Below are positions 1-6,985 of a DNA stretch of 24,859 bases, one piece after another. Position 1 is the first letter of the stretch, and each line of letters opens with the position of its first letter. The stretch is taken from contig JBBDIM010000114.1 of NCBI GenBank assembly GCA_040880405.1, positions 1 through 24,859 on the forward strand, given 5' to 3'. The notes beneath the pieces were generated by a model. The model was not told the origin of the DNA, ran no database searches, and saw nothing but the letters and a program-made list of their open reading frames with translations. This stretch comes from JBBDIM01 sp040880405. GTDB taxonomy: Bacteria > Planctomycetota > Planctomycetia > Pirellulales > Pirellulaceae. The position numbers were made by a program, and so were the translations under genes.

Positions 1-800
1 AAATGATTGTTTAGCGCCGCGATGAAAAACACAGCCGCCATCCCGCTCCACAGCAAACTAAACAGAAAGGTCGCCAGCAGCCACCAACTAGGCGAGACCT
101 CAATCGGAAGTCGATACGCTAAGCGAACCCCGGGGCTGTTGGTCAGGTTGGAATCGTTGGGAATTCCGGGATAGGCCGCTAGTGGCAACGACTCCGCCAT
201 GAAATCGAGGGAGTTCGCCTTGTTGGCCAAGGCCGAGCGGCGTTCGATCGAGGTTCCCAGCAAAAGCAGCGAGTAAATCAACCCGATTCCACCCACGACC
301 ATGAACGAGGGGAGAATCAGCAAAATGCCCCAGAGCCCGTAACTGGGGCTGCGATGCAGGACGACCGGCCGGGGCAATTCCAGCGCGACCCAGCAGTGAT
401 ACGCGAGTCCCACTTCGTAAGCCGCCATCTCGCGGAGAGCGACCTCTTCCGTCTCATACCAGATGTCGCGATCGCGAAAGGTCCACCGGAGCAGTCGCTG
501 CTCGTCGGTCTCGACTAACAGCAACACTTCCGGGCGATAGCGAACCGGATCGGCCTGGTCCGAGGCGACAATCCGCGACTCCTGCACAACGCCCAACGTG
601 GACCGATAGGCAATCTCCGGAAACAGCACATTGATCGGCCAAGTCTGGAGCCAGACCGCCGCCACGACCATGGTGGTCGAGACCGTTCCGAAGAAGAACA
701 GCGCGGAAAAAAAGAACGCTTCGCCCACCTTCCCCACCATCCGAGAGATGGTGCGGCGCGGGCCTCGTTTTTTCTCCCAAATGCGGAACCAGCGAGCCAT
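1..800 (-). CDS. Membrane protein with two hydrophobic segments (DUF3592-like), C-terminus cut by window edge
   Basis: An open frame runs without a stop from an ATG at 800 (start MARWFRIWEKKRGPRR) to the left edge, giving 266 codons. A basic N-terminus is followed by a hydrophobic segment near residues 32-50 (EAFFFSALFFFGTVSTTMVV). A soluble stretch of about 110 residues follows, with GVVQESRIVASDQADPVRYRPEVLLLVE and RWTFRDRDIWYETEEVALREM. A second hydrophobic stretch is near 150-180 (GLWGILLILPSFMVVGGIGLIYSLLLLG), and a third begins at the edge (SPSWWLLATFLFSLLWSGMAAVFFIAAL). This topology, with an extracytoplasmic beta-rich part between helices, resembles DUF3592 proteins common in planctomycetes; that assignment is from memory. 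It is divergent from the PQQ protein. No enzymatic motif is visible. The reading frame is well supported by composition; the function is unknown. Confidence 0.7.
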   Translation of the reverse strand, partial: MARWFRIWEKKRGPRRTISRMVGKVGEAFFFSALFFFGTVSTTMVVAAVWLQTWPINVLFPEIAYRSTLGVVQESRIVASDQADPVRYRPEVLLLVETDEQRLLRWTFRDRDIWYETEEVALREMAAYEVGLAYHCWVALELPRPVVLHRSPSYGLWGILLILPSFMVVGGIGLIYSLLLLGTSIERRSALANKANSLDFMAESLPLAAYPGIPNDSNLTNSPGVRLAYRLPIEVSPSWWLLATFLFSLLWSGMAAVFFIAALNNH

Positions 801-835
801 GTGCGTTGTCAACGATTATTCGAGAAGATAGATTG

Positions 836-880
836 CCTGACGTACCTTAACGGTAATTCGTGTAGGATTAAGGTATCAGG
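836..880. promoter_or_regulatory. Imperfect inverted repeat in a divergent intergenic region
   Basis: CCTGACGTACCTTAA (836-850) pairs with TTAAGGTATCAGG (868-880), leaving a 2-base bulge and a 17-base loop. It lies between the divergent membrane-protein gene (start 800) and the PQQ gene (start 983). It could be an operator or a 5'-leader hairpin. No convincing -35/-10 pair was found next to it. Confidence 0.35.
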
Positions 881-982
881 GGATTTCGACTTAGGGCGAT
901 TGTCCGGTTGGCGATCCTGTCTCACTTCAAATATAACGGCCCTGCCACGTTCGCGTCACCGCGCGTCGAGAGGTTTCCCGGA

Positions 983-2251
983 ATGCGTCTTTCTACCCGA
1001 TTCAAGCGAGCCAGCCTCCCCGCGTTGATATTAGCGGTTTGGTGGACCGCGATTGCCTCAATTTCGGCGGATGATTGGCCCCAGATTTTAGGCCCGGACC
1101 GAAATGGCAGAGCCGCCGGTGAGGACCTGTTGGCGACCTGGCCGACCGAAGGGCCAAAGCTCCGATGGAAGCGAGAACTGGGGAGCGGGTTTTCCGGACC
1201 GGTGGCGGTAGGTGAAACGGTCTATCTGTTTCATCGCCAGGGGGAGAAGGAAATTCTGGAAGCGGCCAGCTTGGCAACCGGCAAGACCCAATGGAAGCGG
1301 GAATTTCCGGCCCTCTACCGAGCCTCGATCAATCCGGACGACGGACCGCGCTGCACTCCTGTTGTCGCTGGAAAGGTGGTTGTGGTGCTGGGAGCTGCCG
1401 GGAATCTGCACGCGGTCGATGCCGAGGATGGCTCGGTGAAGTGGAGTCTTGACCTGGCCGATCGCTTTGCCGCCCCGGAAGGATATTTCGGCGTGGGCAG
1501 CACGCCGCTGGTAATGGAGGACAAAATCTTGGTGAATGTGGGTGGAAGGGACGGCTCGGGAATTGTCGCCGTCGGTCTCGACGATGGTGAGGTGAAATGG
1601 AAGTCGACCGATTTCGCCGCCAGTTACAGCTCCCCGGTCGCCGCGAAGTTGAATGATGAGCCAATCGCGGTGTTCGTGACGCGACTCGACCTGGCGCTAG
1701 TTCGAGCCTCTGACGGGAAGCTCCTCGGATCGCGTCCGTTTGGCGCCCGCGGCCCAACCGTGAACGCGGCAACACCGCTGGTGTTGGAGGACCGGCTTTT
1801 TTTGACCGCCAGTTACGGCGTGGGGGCGGCCTTGGTTACGCTGGAGACGGAACTTGAAACCGTGTGGGCCAATGACGAGTCCCTTTCCAGCCAATACAAC
1901 ACGCCAATCGAAATGGGTGGCTTCCTGTACGGAATCCATGGCCGAGAGGATGTCGGCGTGGCGAGCCTGCGGTGCGTCGAGCTGAAGACCGGCAAGGTCC
2001 AGTGGGAAGAAAAGAACTACGGCCCGGCTCATTTGATTTACGCCGACGGCAAGATGATCTCGGTCAAGGCGGACGGCCAAGTGGTGCTCTGGACACCCAA
2101 CCCGACCAACTACCAACGCGTCAACCAGTTCACGGCCACCACCGAAGTCCCGAGGGCGATCCCCGCCTTGGCCCACGGTCGTCTACTGATCCGCGCAAGC
2201 GGCGGACGAGGCAGCGTGGTGCATTGCTTTGAAGTGGGGAAGACCCCGTAA
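983..2251 (+). CDS. Secreted PQQ-like beta-propeller repeat protein
   Basis: This is an exported repeat protein of about 422 residues. I chose the ATG at 983 over the in-frame ATG at 908 because it gives a standard signal peptide: MRLSTRFKRASLPALILAVW with a cleavage site after ISA. The mature protein opens with DDWPQILGPDRNG, a signature opening of planctomycete PQQ-propeller proteins. Blade repeats of the form aromatic/Gly, hydrophobic strand, D/ATG-x-x-x-W-K are visible: LRWKRELG, ATGKTQWKRE, DAEDGSVKWSLDL, LDDGEVKWKS, ELKTGKVQWEE and KADGQVVLW. These match BamB-like or dehydrogenase-type propellers. No catalytic residues for a quinoprotein dehydrogenase are evident, so a binding or scaffold role in the periplasm is more likely than an enzyme. 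A weak AGAGG lies upstream of the start. The fold is secure; the substrate is not. Confidence 0.85.
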   Translation: MRLSTRFKRASLPALILAVWWTAIASISADDWPQILGPDRNGRAAGEDLLATWPTEGPKLRWKRELGSGFSGPVAVGETVYLFHRQGEKEILEAASLATGKTQWKREFPALYRASINPDDGPRCTPVVAGKVVVVLGAAGNLHAVDAEDGSVKWSLDLADRFAAPEGYFGVGSTPLVMEDKILVNVGGRDGSGIVAVGLDDGEVKWKSTDFAASYSSPVAAKLNDEPIAVFVTRLDLALVRASDGKLLGSRPFGARGPTVNAATPLVLEDRLFLTASYGVGAALVTLETELETVWANDESLSSQYNTPIEMGGFLYGIHGREDVGVASLRCVELKTGKVQWEEKNYGPAHLIYADGKMISVKADGQVVLWTPNPTNYQRVNQFTATTEVPRAIPALAHGRLLIRASGGRGSVVHCFEVGKTP

Positions 2252-2679
2252 GTGGCCACTCGCCCACCACGCTTGGTTCTACCTGTTTGACAGTTCGACC
2301 CAGCCGCGACAGTGCTTCCCGGCCAGAAGCATCGGCCGGTTTGGAACCGGTCACGGGTCGTTTCTAAGCAGGCACTGCCTGTGATTCTTTGCCCCCTCTC
2401 TCGGGCTGTCTAATTGAGATCCTTTTACCCCTCTTCTGGCTTTTTGTTGGCCTCCCCTCGGCCAGGTGGTTGGCCCATTCGGGGGTCGTACCGGTTGTGG
2501 TGTCGAGCCCGTTTTTGGCCCTGTGAGCGCTGTATCTTGTGGGCCCCCGATTGGGGAAACGCGCGGCCAAGCGGCCGAGAATTTAAAAACCGCAGCCGAG
2601 ACCCGCTTCCCTTAATTAGCTCTCACGGCCAACAAGGGAAAACAACAGGACCTAATGCACCCCCATTTTGGTGTTTTTT

Positions 2680-2699
2680 CCTTGGCCGCGCGGCCAAGG
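2680..2699. repeat. Perfect 20-base palindrome preceded by a T run
   Basis: CCTTGGCCGCGCGGCCAAGG is its own reverse complement. It is preceded on the plus strand by GTGTTTTTT, so on the minus strand the palindrome would be followed by an A run. That does not fit a standard terminator in either direction. No gene lies immediately beside it. Confidence 0.6.
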
Positions 2700-2852
2700 G
2701 CTTGTGGATCCCACACGAGATCCTTTCCGCCGGGGGTTTTGTAGATTGTTCCACCGCTCGCGAGGCCCGAATTTTCAATGAGCAGGGGCTCATTATACAC
2801 CAAGGTTCCCGGCACCCAGGGAGCTGGGGCCGGGTGAAAAATCTTGGGGGGA

Positions 2853-2873
2853 GCCGCGCGCGGGACGCGCGGC
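2853..2873 (-). terminator. GC-rich hairpin downstream of the small lipoprotein gene
   Basis: GCCGCGCG (2853-2860) pairs with CGCGCGGC (2866-2873) around a 5-base loop. Read on the minus strand it lies 36 bases after the lipoprotein stop codon and is followed by CCCCCC, AAGA and then TTTTT. This is a plausible though imperfect intrinsic terminator. Confidence 0.45.
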
Positions 2874-2909
2874 ATTCAATCATTAGCGATTCCGCAAGCC
2901 ACCGGCGGG

Positions 2910-3152
2910 CTATTGGCCCGACCGCGGGGGCAACACTTCCGTCCGGGGACTGATCATCATCGACGGCTCATCGTCGTAAATCACCTCGGAACCGTAGGAC
3001 GAGGTGTAGGGGCCGCTCGTCACCGCACCGGGGCCACAGCATTCCGAGCCGCGATTTCCGCCGAACCAGCCGAACGGACCACCCCCGCTGCGGCAACCAA
3101 ACGTCGGGGCGATCAACATCGCGCACGCCAACAGGAGCATGATTCGTTTCAT
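2910..3152 (-). CDS. Small Gly/Cys-rich lipoprotein, unknown function
   Basis: This 80-residue protein begins MKRIMLLLACAMLIAPTFGC, a lipoprotein-type signal in which the Cys at 20 would be lipidated; the lipobox TFGC is not a textbook match. The mature part is Gly-rich (RSGGGPFGWFGGNRG), has a CC pair, then a Ser/Tyr/Thr stretch, and ends with DDEPSMMISPRTEVLPP. A GAGG ribosome site lies 9 bases upstream of the ATG, which supports expression. Many planctomycete genomes encode such short secreted lipoproteins with low-complexity mature parts; none has a role I can name. It is divergent from the hydrolase gene to the right and followed by a GC hairpin. Confidence 0.65.
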   Translation of the reverse strand: MKRIMLLLACAMLIAPTFGCRSGGGPFGWFGGNRGSECCGPGAVTSGPYTSSYGSEVIYDDEPSMMISPRTEVLPPRSGQ

Positions 3153-3449
3153 GGGAAATAATCCTCAGCAAAGGGGGAATTGGGCGAGCCAGCAAAAGCA
3201 TCTCGATTGTGGGTCACCAAAAGCTACCCCACAGAAAATGATGTGCAAATGAAACGTGTCGATTTTCTTCATCAAAATGTTGCGAAGTCGCCCCGCGGCC
3301 GCAAAATCGTGTGGTAGGTTTAATTACCTAATCCGCATTGTTCAGGGATGACCCGCTAAGCCCCCCAGGGCTTTTCCGCGAGGATGATCCCTTTTCCATG
3401 CGGACCTGTTGAAATCAGGATGTTCATCTGTGATTGGGTAAATGCTGCC
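3153..3449. other. Divergent intergenic region, no gene seen
   Basis: This separates the minus-strand lipoprotein gene from the plus-strand hydrolase. It holds the GAGG ribosome site of the lipoprotein near 3160-3165 and an A/T-rich stretch around 3315-3335 (TAGGTTTAATTACCTAAT) that could be promoter or operator sequence. The frame upstream of 3450 remains open to 3384 but lacks coding character. Confidence 0.3.
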
Positions 3450-4538
3450 ATGCCACTGACACCTCGAAACGTCTCTCTCACGCTTACTTCGCTGTCGGAA
3501 GGAATTTTGTTATCGCGCGGTTTCCACTGCCTCGCGATCCTAGCGATCTTTCTGTCGCTCTCCGCAACGACTACTTCCGCTGAATATTTCTCGCCCACTT
3601 CCGCATGCCCTTGTCCCCCCTCCAACTCGACATTCGGCAGGGCCGTACGCGCCGGTGATGAGGTCTTTTTGGTCTCGACCCGAGCCTTGCCTTCCCACTG
3701 CCAGAGTGAAATGCTGGTGGGGCAAATGCGGGTCAAACGGTACGATCCGGCACTCGGTTGGCAACCAGATTCCCTTGCCGCATTGACCGAAAAACCCTCG
3801 CCCGGCGGCCAGACGCAACTCCTGATGCACGGGAACTGGATGGACGCCGCTTGGACCGAACGTCGCGGTTGGGAAATGTACCACCAACTCATCCAAGGCC
3901 TGCCAGAGAATCAACCGATCCGCTATATCATCTGGTCTTGGCCAAGCGATCGGCAACCTAAACCGCTCCGCACAACCCGCCAGAATGCCTCTCGGAGCGA
4001 TGACGAAGCCTTTTATGTTGGCTGGCTCTTAAGTCAACTGCCACGCGAAGAACGGGTCAGCCTGATCGGCTTTAGCCTCGGGGCCCGGGTCCTTTCCGGA
4101 GGGCTGCATCTACTGGGTGGCGGCACACTAAGGGGCCGCGCCTTGCCCGACCATGAGTCGAACACGCATGGATACCGGGTCGCCTTCTGGGCCGGCGCCG
4201 TCTCGGTAAGCTCTCCCACCCTGTATGGATCTCGCCAGCAGGCCTGGGACCAAGTGGATAGTCTGTTGAACATTTTCAATTCCGCCGATCCGGTGCTGCG
4301 GCGCTACCACCTGGTCACCCGACAAAAAGGGGACCGGGCCATCGGCCTGAATGGGATCTACGTCGCGTCCGCCGACAACCGAGAAAAGCTCACCCAACTC
4401 AACGCCTGTCGAATCGTCGGCAAGGATCATGCCTGGGACCGATACATCGGTTCACCGACCCTCATGCAGCGCACCCGAGCCCAATTGACTTGGCCGCTCG
4501 AAACCGAAGTGGCGGACGCGAGCTTGGCGTCGAAATAA
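3450..4538 (+). CDS. Exported alpha/beta-hydrolase-fold protein
   Basis: The visible hydrolase features are an oxyanion-side motif LLMHGNW, the nucleophile elbow GFSLG (Ser codon at 4074, about residue 209 here), a later acidic NSADPVLRR, and a C-terminal VGKDHAWDRYIG whose His could complete a Ser-Asp-His triad. This resembles the DUF900/esterase-like branch. A hydrophobic stretch CLAILAIFLSLSATTTSA before EYFSP is a signal peptide. The start is uncertain. ATG codons exist at 3384, 3420 and 3450. A TTG at 3507, preceded by GGAAGG, would give a signal peptide of normal length (LLSRGFHCLAILAIFLSLS). CPCP near the mature N-terminus could form a disulfide. It probably acts outside the cytoplasm; the substrate is unknown. 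Confidence 0.75.
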   Translation: MPLTPRNVSLTLTSLSEGILLSRGFHCLAILAIFLSLSATTTSAEYFSPTSACPCPPSNSTFGRAVRAGDEVFLVSTRALPSHCQSEMLVGQMRVKRYDPALGWQPDSLAALTEKPSPGGQTQLLMHGNWMDAAWTERRGWEMYHQLIQGLPENQPIRYIIWSWPSDRQPKPLRTTRQNASRSDDEAFYVGWLLSQLPREERVSLIGFSLGARVLSGGLHLLGGGTLRGRALPDHESNTHGYRVAFWAGAVSVSSPTLYGSRQQAWDQVDSLLNIFNSADPVLRRYHLVTRQKGDRAIGLNGIYVASADNREKLTQLNACRIVGKDHAWDRYIGSPTLMQRTRAQLTWPLETEVADASLASK

Positions 4539-4552
4539 CTTTGTTTCGAAAA

Positions 4553-4568
4553 AACCCTCGCAAGGGTT
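4553..4568. terminator. Hairpin after the hydrolase gene
   Basis: AACCCT (4553-4558) and AGGGTT (4563-4568) form a perfect 6-base stem with a CGCA loop, 15 bases after the hydrolase stop. The A run precedes it on the plus strand, so the T run lies on the minus-strand side. It could stop transcription entering from the right better than transcription of the hydrolase. Confidence 0.35.
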
Positions 4569-4652
4569 CCGCCAAAAAATCCAAGTCGGGTGTTGAGTCT
4601 GCAAGCGCGGAAATCTTTGCTACGACTTCGTTTCGCTTGCCCTAATGGTATT

Positions 4653-4661
4653 TGCTACAAT
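4653..4661 (+). promoter_or_regulatory. Putative extended -10 promoter of the toxin-antitoxin pair
   Basis: TGCTACAAT matches an extended -10 element (TG, one base, then TACAAT with 5 of 6 bases of TATAAT). It lies 32 bases before the antitoxin ATG. No good -35 hexamer is present, as is usual for extended -10 promoters. A TGATCA palindrome follows at about 4669 and could be part of an autoregulatory operator. Confidence 0.4.
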
Positions 4662-4693
4662 GGGGGCCTGATCATTTTCAAGGAGTACCCGCG

Positions 4694-4921
4694 ATGCCAA
4701 AAACCGTGGAATTGGACGTGGCTCAAGCGACTTTGAGCGAATTGATCGCCGGCCTGAAGCCGAATGAGGAAGTGGTAATTATGCGGAACCACAAACCGGT
4801 GGCTCGCATTGTTTCTCCGGATACCGCCCGTCCGTCTCGCATTCCGGGCCTGATGAAAGGGAAACTTACCATCGTTGCCGAAGATGACGAACATCTCAAG
4901 GATTTCGAGGAGTACATGTAG
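4694..4921 (+). CDS. Phd/VapB-type antitoxin
   Basis: This 75-residue protein has the Phd/YefM-like layout: an N-terminal DNA-binding half (TVELDVAQATLSELIAGLKPNEEVVIMRNHKPVARIV) and an acidic C-terminal tail (GLMKGKLTIVAEDDEHLKDFEEYM) that would wrap the toxin. The DFEEYM ending is typical of antitoxins paired with PIN-domain toxins. The ATG at 4694 is chosen over the one at 4652 because AAGGAG sits 8 bases upstream and the extra 14 residues do not fit the family. Its stop codon overlaps the toxin GTG by one base (TAGTG), so translation is coupled. It likely represses its own operon. Confidence 0.88.
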   Translation: MPKTVELDVAQATLSELIAGLKPNEEVVIMRNHKPVARIVSPDTARPSRIPGLMKGKLTIVAEDDEHLKDFEEYM

Positions 4922-5307
4922 TGAGACTCCTCCTCGATACCCATACGCTGCTGTGGTTTGTCGAAAATGACCCGAAGCTGAGTTCCAAGGCATTGGATGC
5001 CCTGGCTGACCCGAACAACGATCTACTGCTGAGCCCCGCTACCTATTCGGAACTCGCCATCAAAGTCGGTTTGGGGAAATACCAACTCAGTGATCCGCTG
5101 GCGGACTATATTAACGAAGCGATTCGGCTGTATCAGTTGACCATTTTGCCGATCGATGTTCAGCACGCCGCCATGATCGCCACTTTACCGCAGCACCACC
5201 GTGATCCGTTCGATCGCTTGTTGATTGCTCAGGCGATTGTGGAACAAGTCTCGCTCGTCAGCAGCGACATCGCATTCGAACCCAACCCGATCACCCGACT
5301 TTGGTAG
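4921..5307 (+). CDS. VapC-like PIN-domain ribonuclease toxin
   Basis: This 128-residue PIN-domain protein starts at a GTG overlapping the antitoxin stop. The acidic metal-binding residues are in place: Asp6 in RLLLDTHTLLW, Glu44 in YSELAIK, Asp98 in DPFDRLLIAQA and Asp116 in SSDIAFE. This is the usual length and order for VapC toxins, which are Mg-dependent RNases often targeting tRNA or rRNA. All catalytic residues appear intact, so the toxin should be active. The actual RNA target cannot be read from the sequence. Confidence 0.9.
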   Translation: MRLLLDTHTLLWFVENDPKLSSKALDALADPNNDLLLSPATYSELAIKVGLGKYQLSDPLADYINEAIRLYQLTILPIDVQHAAMIATLPQHHRDPFDRLLIAQAIVEQVSLVSSDIAFEPNPITRLW

Positions 5308-5586
5308 CGGCTGCGGCGGGGTGGCACTGTGAATGGTCTAAAGTTCCGTGTGCCACTGGCATCCTGGTGAGTGCGAGGGCTTTCCATCTTCCGCACGTGC
5401 CGAAGCGATGCCTGGGGCTCCATTATGGCATGGCAAGGCTTGAATCGGCCGGATGGCACTCTCATCAGTGCAAGAATTCCGTGTTCCACGGGCCTCTCAC
5501 CCAGAGCCGGGTGAGCGGGCTAACGAGGCATCCACTTCCCGGCCCAACCGTAACAACTACTTCTCCAATACTCATTTTCCAATAAT
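5308..5586. repeat. Non-coding stretch with two degenerate repeat copies
   Basis: Two related blocks begin near 5321 (GGTGGCACTGTGAATGG, then AGTTCCGTGTGCCACTGG) and near 5452 (GATGGCACTCTCATCAGTG, then GAATTCCGTGTTCCACGGG). They are about 130 bases apart and clearly diverged. GCACT and AGTGC in the second could form a small hairpin. The short open frames across the region have no protein-like composition. Confidence 0.35.
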
Positions 5587-6012
5587 AGCGGAGCAGCGCG
5601 AGAGTGCGGTGGCCGGCGGGTTGGGTTGGTCCCTGGGGCGAAGCGGGTTGGCAGTTCTCCCACGCTTTTGGCAAGCGTGGCTACGGAAAANNNNNNNNNN
5701 NNNNNNNNNNNNNNNNNNNNNNNNNNNNNNNNNNNNNNNNNNNNNNNNNNNNNNNNNNNNNNNNNNNNNNNNNNNNNNNNNNNNNNNNNNTTTGTCGTAG
5801 CCACGGTCGCGTAGACCGTGGGCATTTGGCGGGTTGGCGTAACCGCTTGGGCGAAGCGGGTTGGCAGTTCCCCCACGCTTTTGGCAAGCGTGGCTACGGA
5901 AAATTTGTCGTAGCCACGGTCGCGTAGACCGTGGGCATTTGGCGGGTTGGCGTAACCGGTTGGGCGAAGCGGGTTGGCAGTTCTCCCACGCTTTTGGCAA
6001 GCGTGGCTACGG
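5587..6012. repeat. Tandem array of ~113-base inverted-terminal repeat units, interrupted by the gap
   Basis: Two nearly identical units (5796-5898 and 5909-6011) repeat with a period of 113 bases. Each begins CGTAGCCACG and ends CGTGGCTACG, so the unit ends are complementary. Each end is also a hairpin of its own (CCACGGTCGCGTAGACCGTGG at the left and CCCACGCTTTTGGCAAGCGTGG at the right, the arms being CCACGGT/ACCGTGG and CCACGCT/AGCGTGG). A third unit, ending at 5685, has a diverged left end starting about 5587. The middle is GGCGGGTTGG and CGAAGCGGGTTGG. Related units occur at 6631, 6746 and, inverted, 19152. Confidence 0.85.
5691..5790. other. Assembly gap of 100 N
   Basis: Exactly 100 undetermined bases interrupt the tandem array just after CGTGGCTACGGAAAA. 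The same motif precedes the next unit, so the assembler probably broke inside the repeat, and the number of missing units is unknown. Confidence 0.98.
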
Positions 6013-6084
6013 TTGCGTTTTTTGGGGAAGCGGGGCGGCGGTCGCGGTTTCTGGCAAGAAAAAATCCTCCCGACGATCGTTGTC

Positions 6085-6113
6085 TTGCGGAAAGTCGTTG
6101 CGACAAAGATACT
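6085..6113 (+). promoter_or_regulatory. Weak promoter with operator-like palindrome before the MarR gene
   Basis: TTGCGG (6085-6090) and GATACT (6108-6113) are 17 bases apart and lie just before the MarR start. The spacer contains GTCGTTGCGAC (6094-6104), a 4-base inverted repeat around a 3-base centre, a plausible site for autorepression. The hexamers are poor matches, so this is tentative. Confidence 0.25.
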
Positions 6114-6119
6114 AGCGTC

Positions 6120-6614
6120 ATGGCGAATCGCGACGACCAAGGGGGCCCCGGGCCGAGGTTTGACAGCTCCGAGCAGGAGGTGTATCTCAATCTATGGCGA
6201 ACCTACGATTGCCTGAAGGGGGTGGAGGATGAGGTCTTTGGGCGATATCAGATCTCACCTCAGCAGTACAACGCCTTGCGACTGTTGCGGTCGGTTCATC
6301 CCGGCACGATGCAGACCTTGGCCTTGGGGAAGCGGCTCATTTCTCGCAGCCCGGATATGACCCGGATGCTCGATCGACTGGAAAAGCGGGATTTGATCCT
6401 GCGAGAGCGTAAGGCGGCGAATCGCCGGGTCGTGGAAGTCGGCATCACCGGGCCCGGAATTGATCTGCTGGACGAGATGACGGGGCAGGTCCGCGCGATG
6501 CATGGGCGGCAGTTGGGGCATCTCACGGCGGACCAACAGAGCCAACTGGTTCAGCTTCTGCAAAAGGCGCGGGCACCCCACGAGGACGCGACTTGCGATT
6601 GGTTGCAGGGATAG
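6120..6614 (+). CDS. MarR-family transcriptional regulator
   Basis: This 164-residue protein starts at the ATG at 6120; the frame is open further upstream only because it runs through the repeat array. The winged-helix MarR plan is visible: N-terminal dimer helix (EQEVYLNLWRTYDCLKGVEDEVF), ISPQQYNALRLLRSV, a recognition-helix region (QTLALGKRLISRSPDMTRMLDRLEKRDLI), the wing RERKAANRRVVEVGITGPGIDLLDEM, and a C-terminal dimer helix. MarR proteins usually repress a neighbouring efflux or stress gene in response to a small phenolic ligand. No such target lies beside it: both flanks are repeats, so it is either autoregulated or acts elsewhere. Confidence 0.85.
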   Translation: MANRDDQGGPGPRFDSSEQEVYLNLWRTYDCLKGVEDEVFGRYQISPQQYNALRLLRSVHPGTMQTLALGKRLISRSPDMTRMLDRLEKRDLILRERKAANRRVVEVGITGPGIDLLDEMTGQVRAMHGRQLGHLTADQQSQLVQLLQKARAPHEDATCDWLQG

Positions 6615-6630
6615 AGATTTTCACCCGTTC

Positions 6631-6736
6631 TACGTAGCCACGCTCGCGGAGAGCGTGGGAGCCTCGCGGGTTGGGTTGAACCCTGGGGCGAAGCGGGTGA
6701 GCACTTCTCCCACGCTTTGGGAAGCGTGGCTACGTA
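6631..6736. repeat. Inverted-terminal repeat unit (same family as the 5587-6012 array)
   Basis: It begins TACGTAGCCACGCT and ends AGCGTGGCTACGTA, giving 14-base perfect inverted termini 106 bases apart overall. Inner hairpins are CCACGCTCGCGGAGAGCGTGG and CCCACGCTTTGGGAAGCGTGG. It starts 16 bases after the MarR stop and could act as a terminator. Confidence 0.8.
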
Positions 6737-6745
6737 AAGTTCTCT

Positions 6746-6847
6746 CGTAGCCACGGTCGCGTAGAGCGTGGGAACCCTGCGGGTTGGGTTTGCCCTTGGG
6801 GCGGAGTGGGTGAGCACTTCCCCCACGCTTTTGGAAGCGTGGCTACG
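6746..6847. repeat. Second inverted-terminal repeat unit, plus a remnant
   Basis: The unit begins CGTAGCCACG and ends CGTGGCTACG, with the same middle (GCGGGTTGGGTT, GGGGCGGAGTGGG) as its neighbours. A broken left end (GAGATCGCGAAGACCGTGGGA, about 6853-6873) follows, suggesting a third, decayed unit. Confidence 0.75.
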
Positions 6848-6900
6848 AATGGAGAGATCGCGAAGACCGTGGGAGTCCCGCGACTTGAGTGCCAACGCCG

Positions 6901-6939
6901 ACAGGACCACGGAAGGAAAAAAATCCTTCGTGGTCCTGT
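6901..6939. terminator. Long hairpin with A/T loop
   Basis: ACAGGACCACGGAAGGA (6901-6917) pairs with TCCTTCGTGGTCCTGT (6924-6939), leaving one bulged base and a loop of A residues. It sits between the repeat units and the end of the minus-strand lipoprotein gene (stop at 6986). The T run is in the loop rather than after the stem, so it is a stable hairpin and only possibly a terminator. Confidence 0.45.
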
Positions 6940-6985
6940 GTTTCCCCCGAAATTTTTGCTGGGCCGAATGTTTGCAAAATCGTGG

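Larger units (their letters stand above)
2252..2909. other. Long non-coding stretch with palindromes
   Basis: No reading frame here has protein-like composition; the open frames on both strands are rich in Arg, Pro, Ser and Trp and lack start signals. The stretch holds repeated CGGCC-containing sequence (GCGGCCAAGCGGCCGAG near 2563-2580) and a perfect 20-base palindrome at 2680-2699. It ends in a hairpin that may terminate the lipoprotein gene on the minus strand. It may contain an untranslated RNA or a decayed mobile element, but nothing proves either. Confidence 0.4.

Noticed and set aside
454..780. A 108-residue minus-strand open frame overlapping the left-edge gene
   Set aside because: A different minus-strand frame (1-800) gives continuous hydrophobic and beta-like protein sequence from a good ATG; the 108-residue frame is its shadow.
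2414..2953. A 179-residue plus-strand frame in the long intergenic stretch
   Set aside because: The composition is not protein-like (many Arg, Ser, Trp and Cys in low-complexity order), it crosses a perfect palindrome and a hairpin and overlaps the lipoprotein gene.
5520..6140. Open frames across the repeat array on both strands, for example repeats of SHACQKRGGTANP and VATLAKSVGELPTRFA
   Set aside because: They are translations of the CGTAGCCACG repeats and continue through the N gap; they have no start signals and no protein-like composition.
5587..6847. CRISPR array
   Set aside because: The units are about 110 bases, nearly identical through their whole length and themselves palindromic, with no variable spacers and no cas genes.
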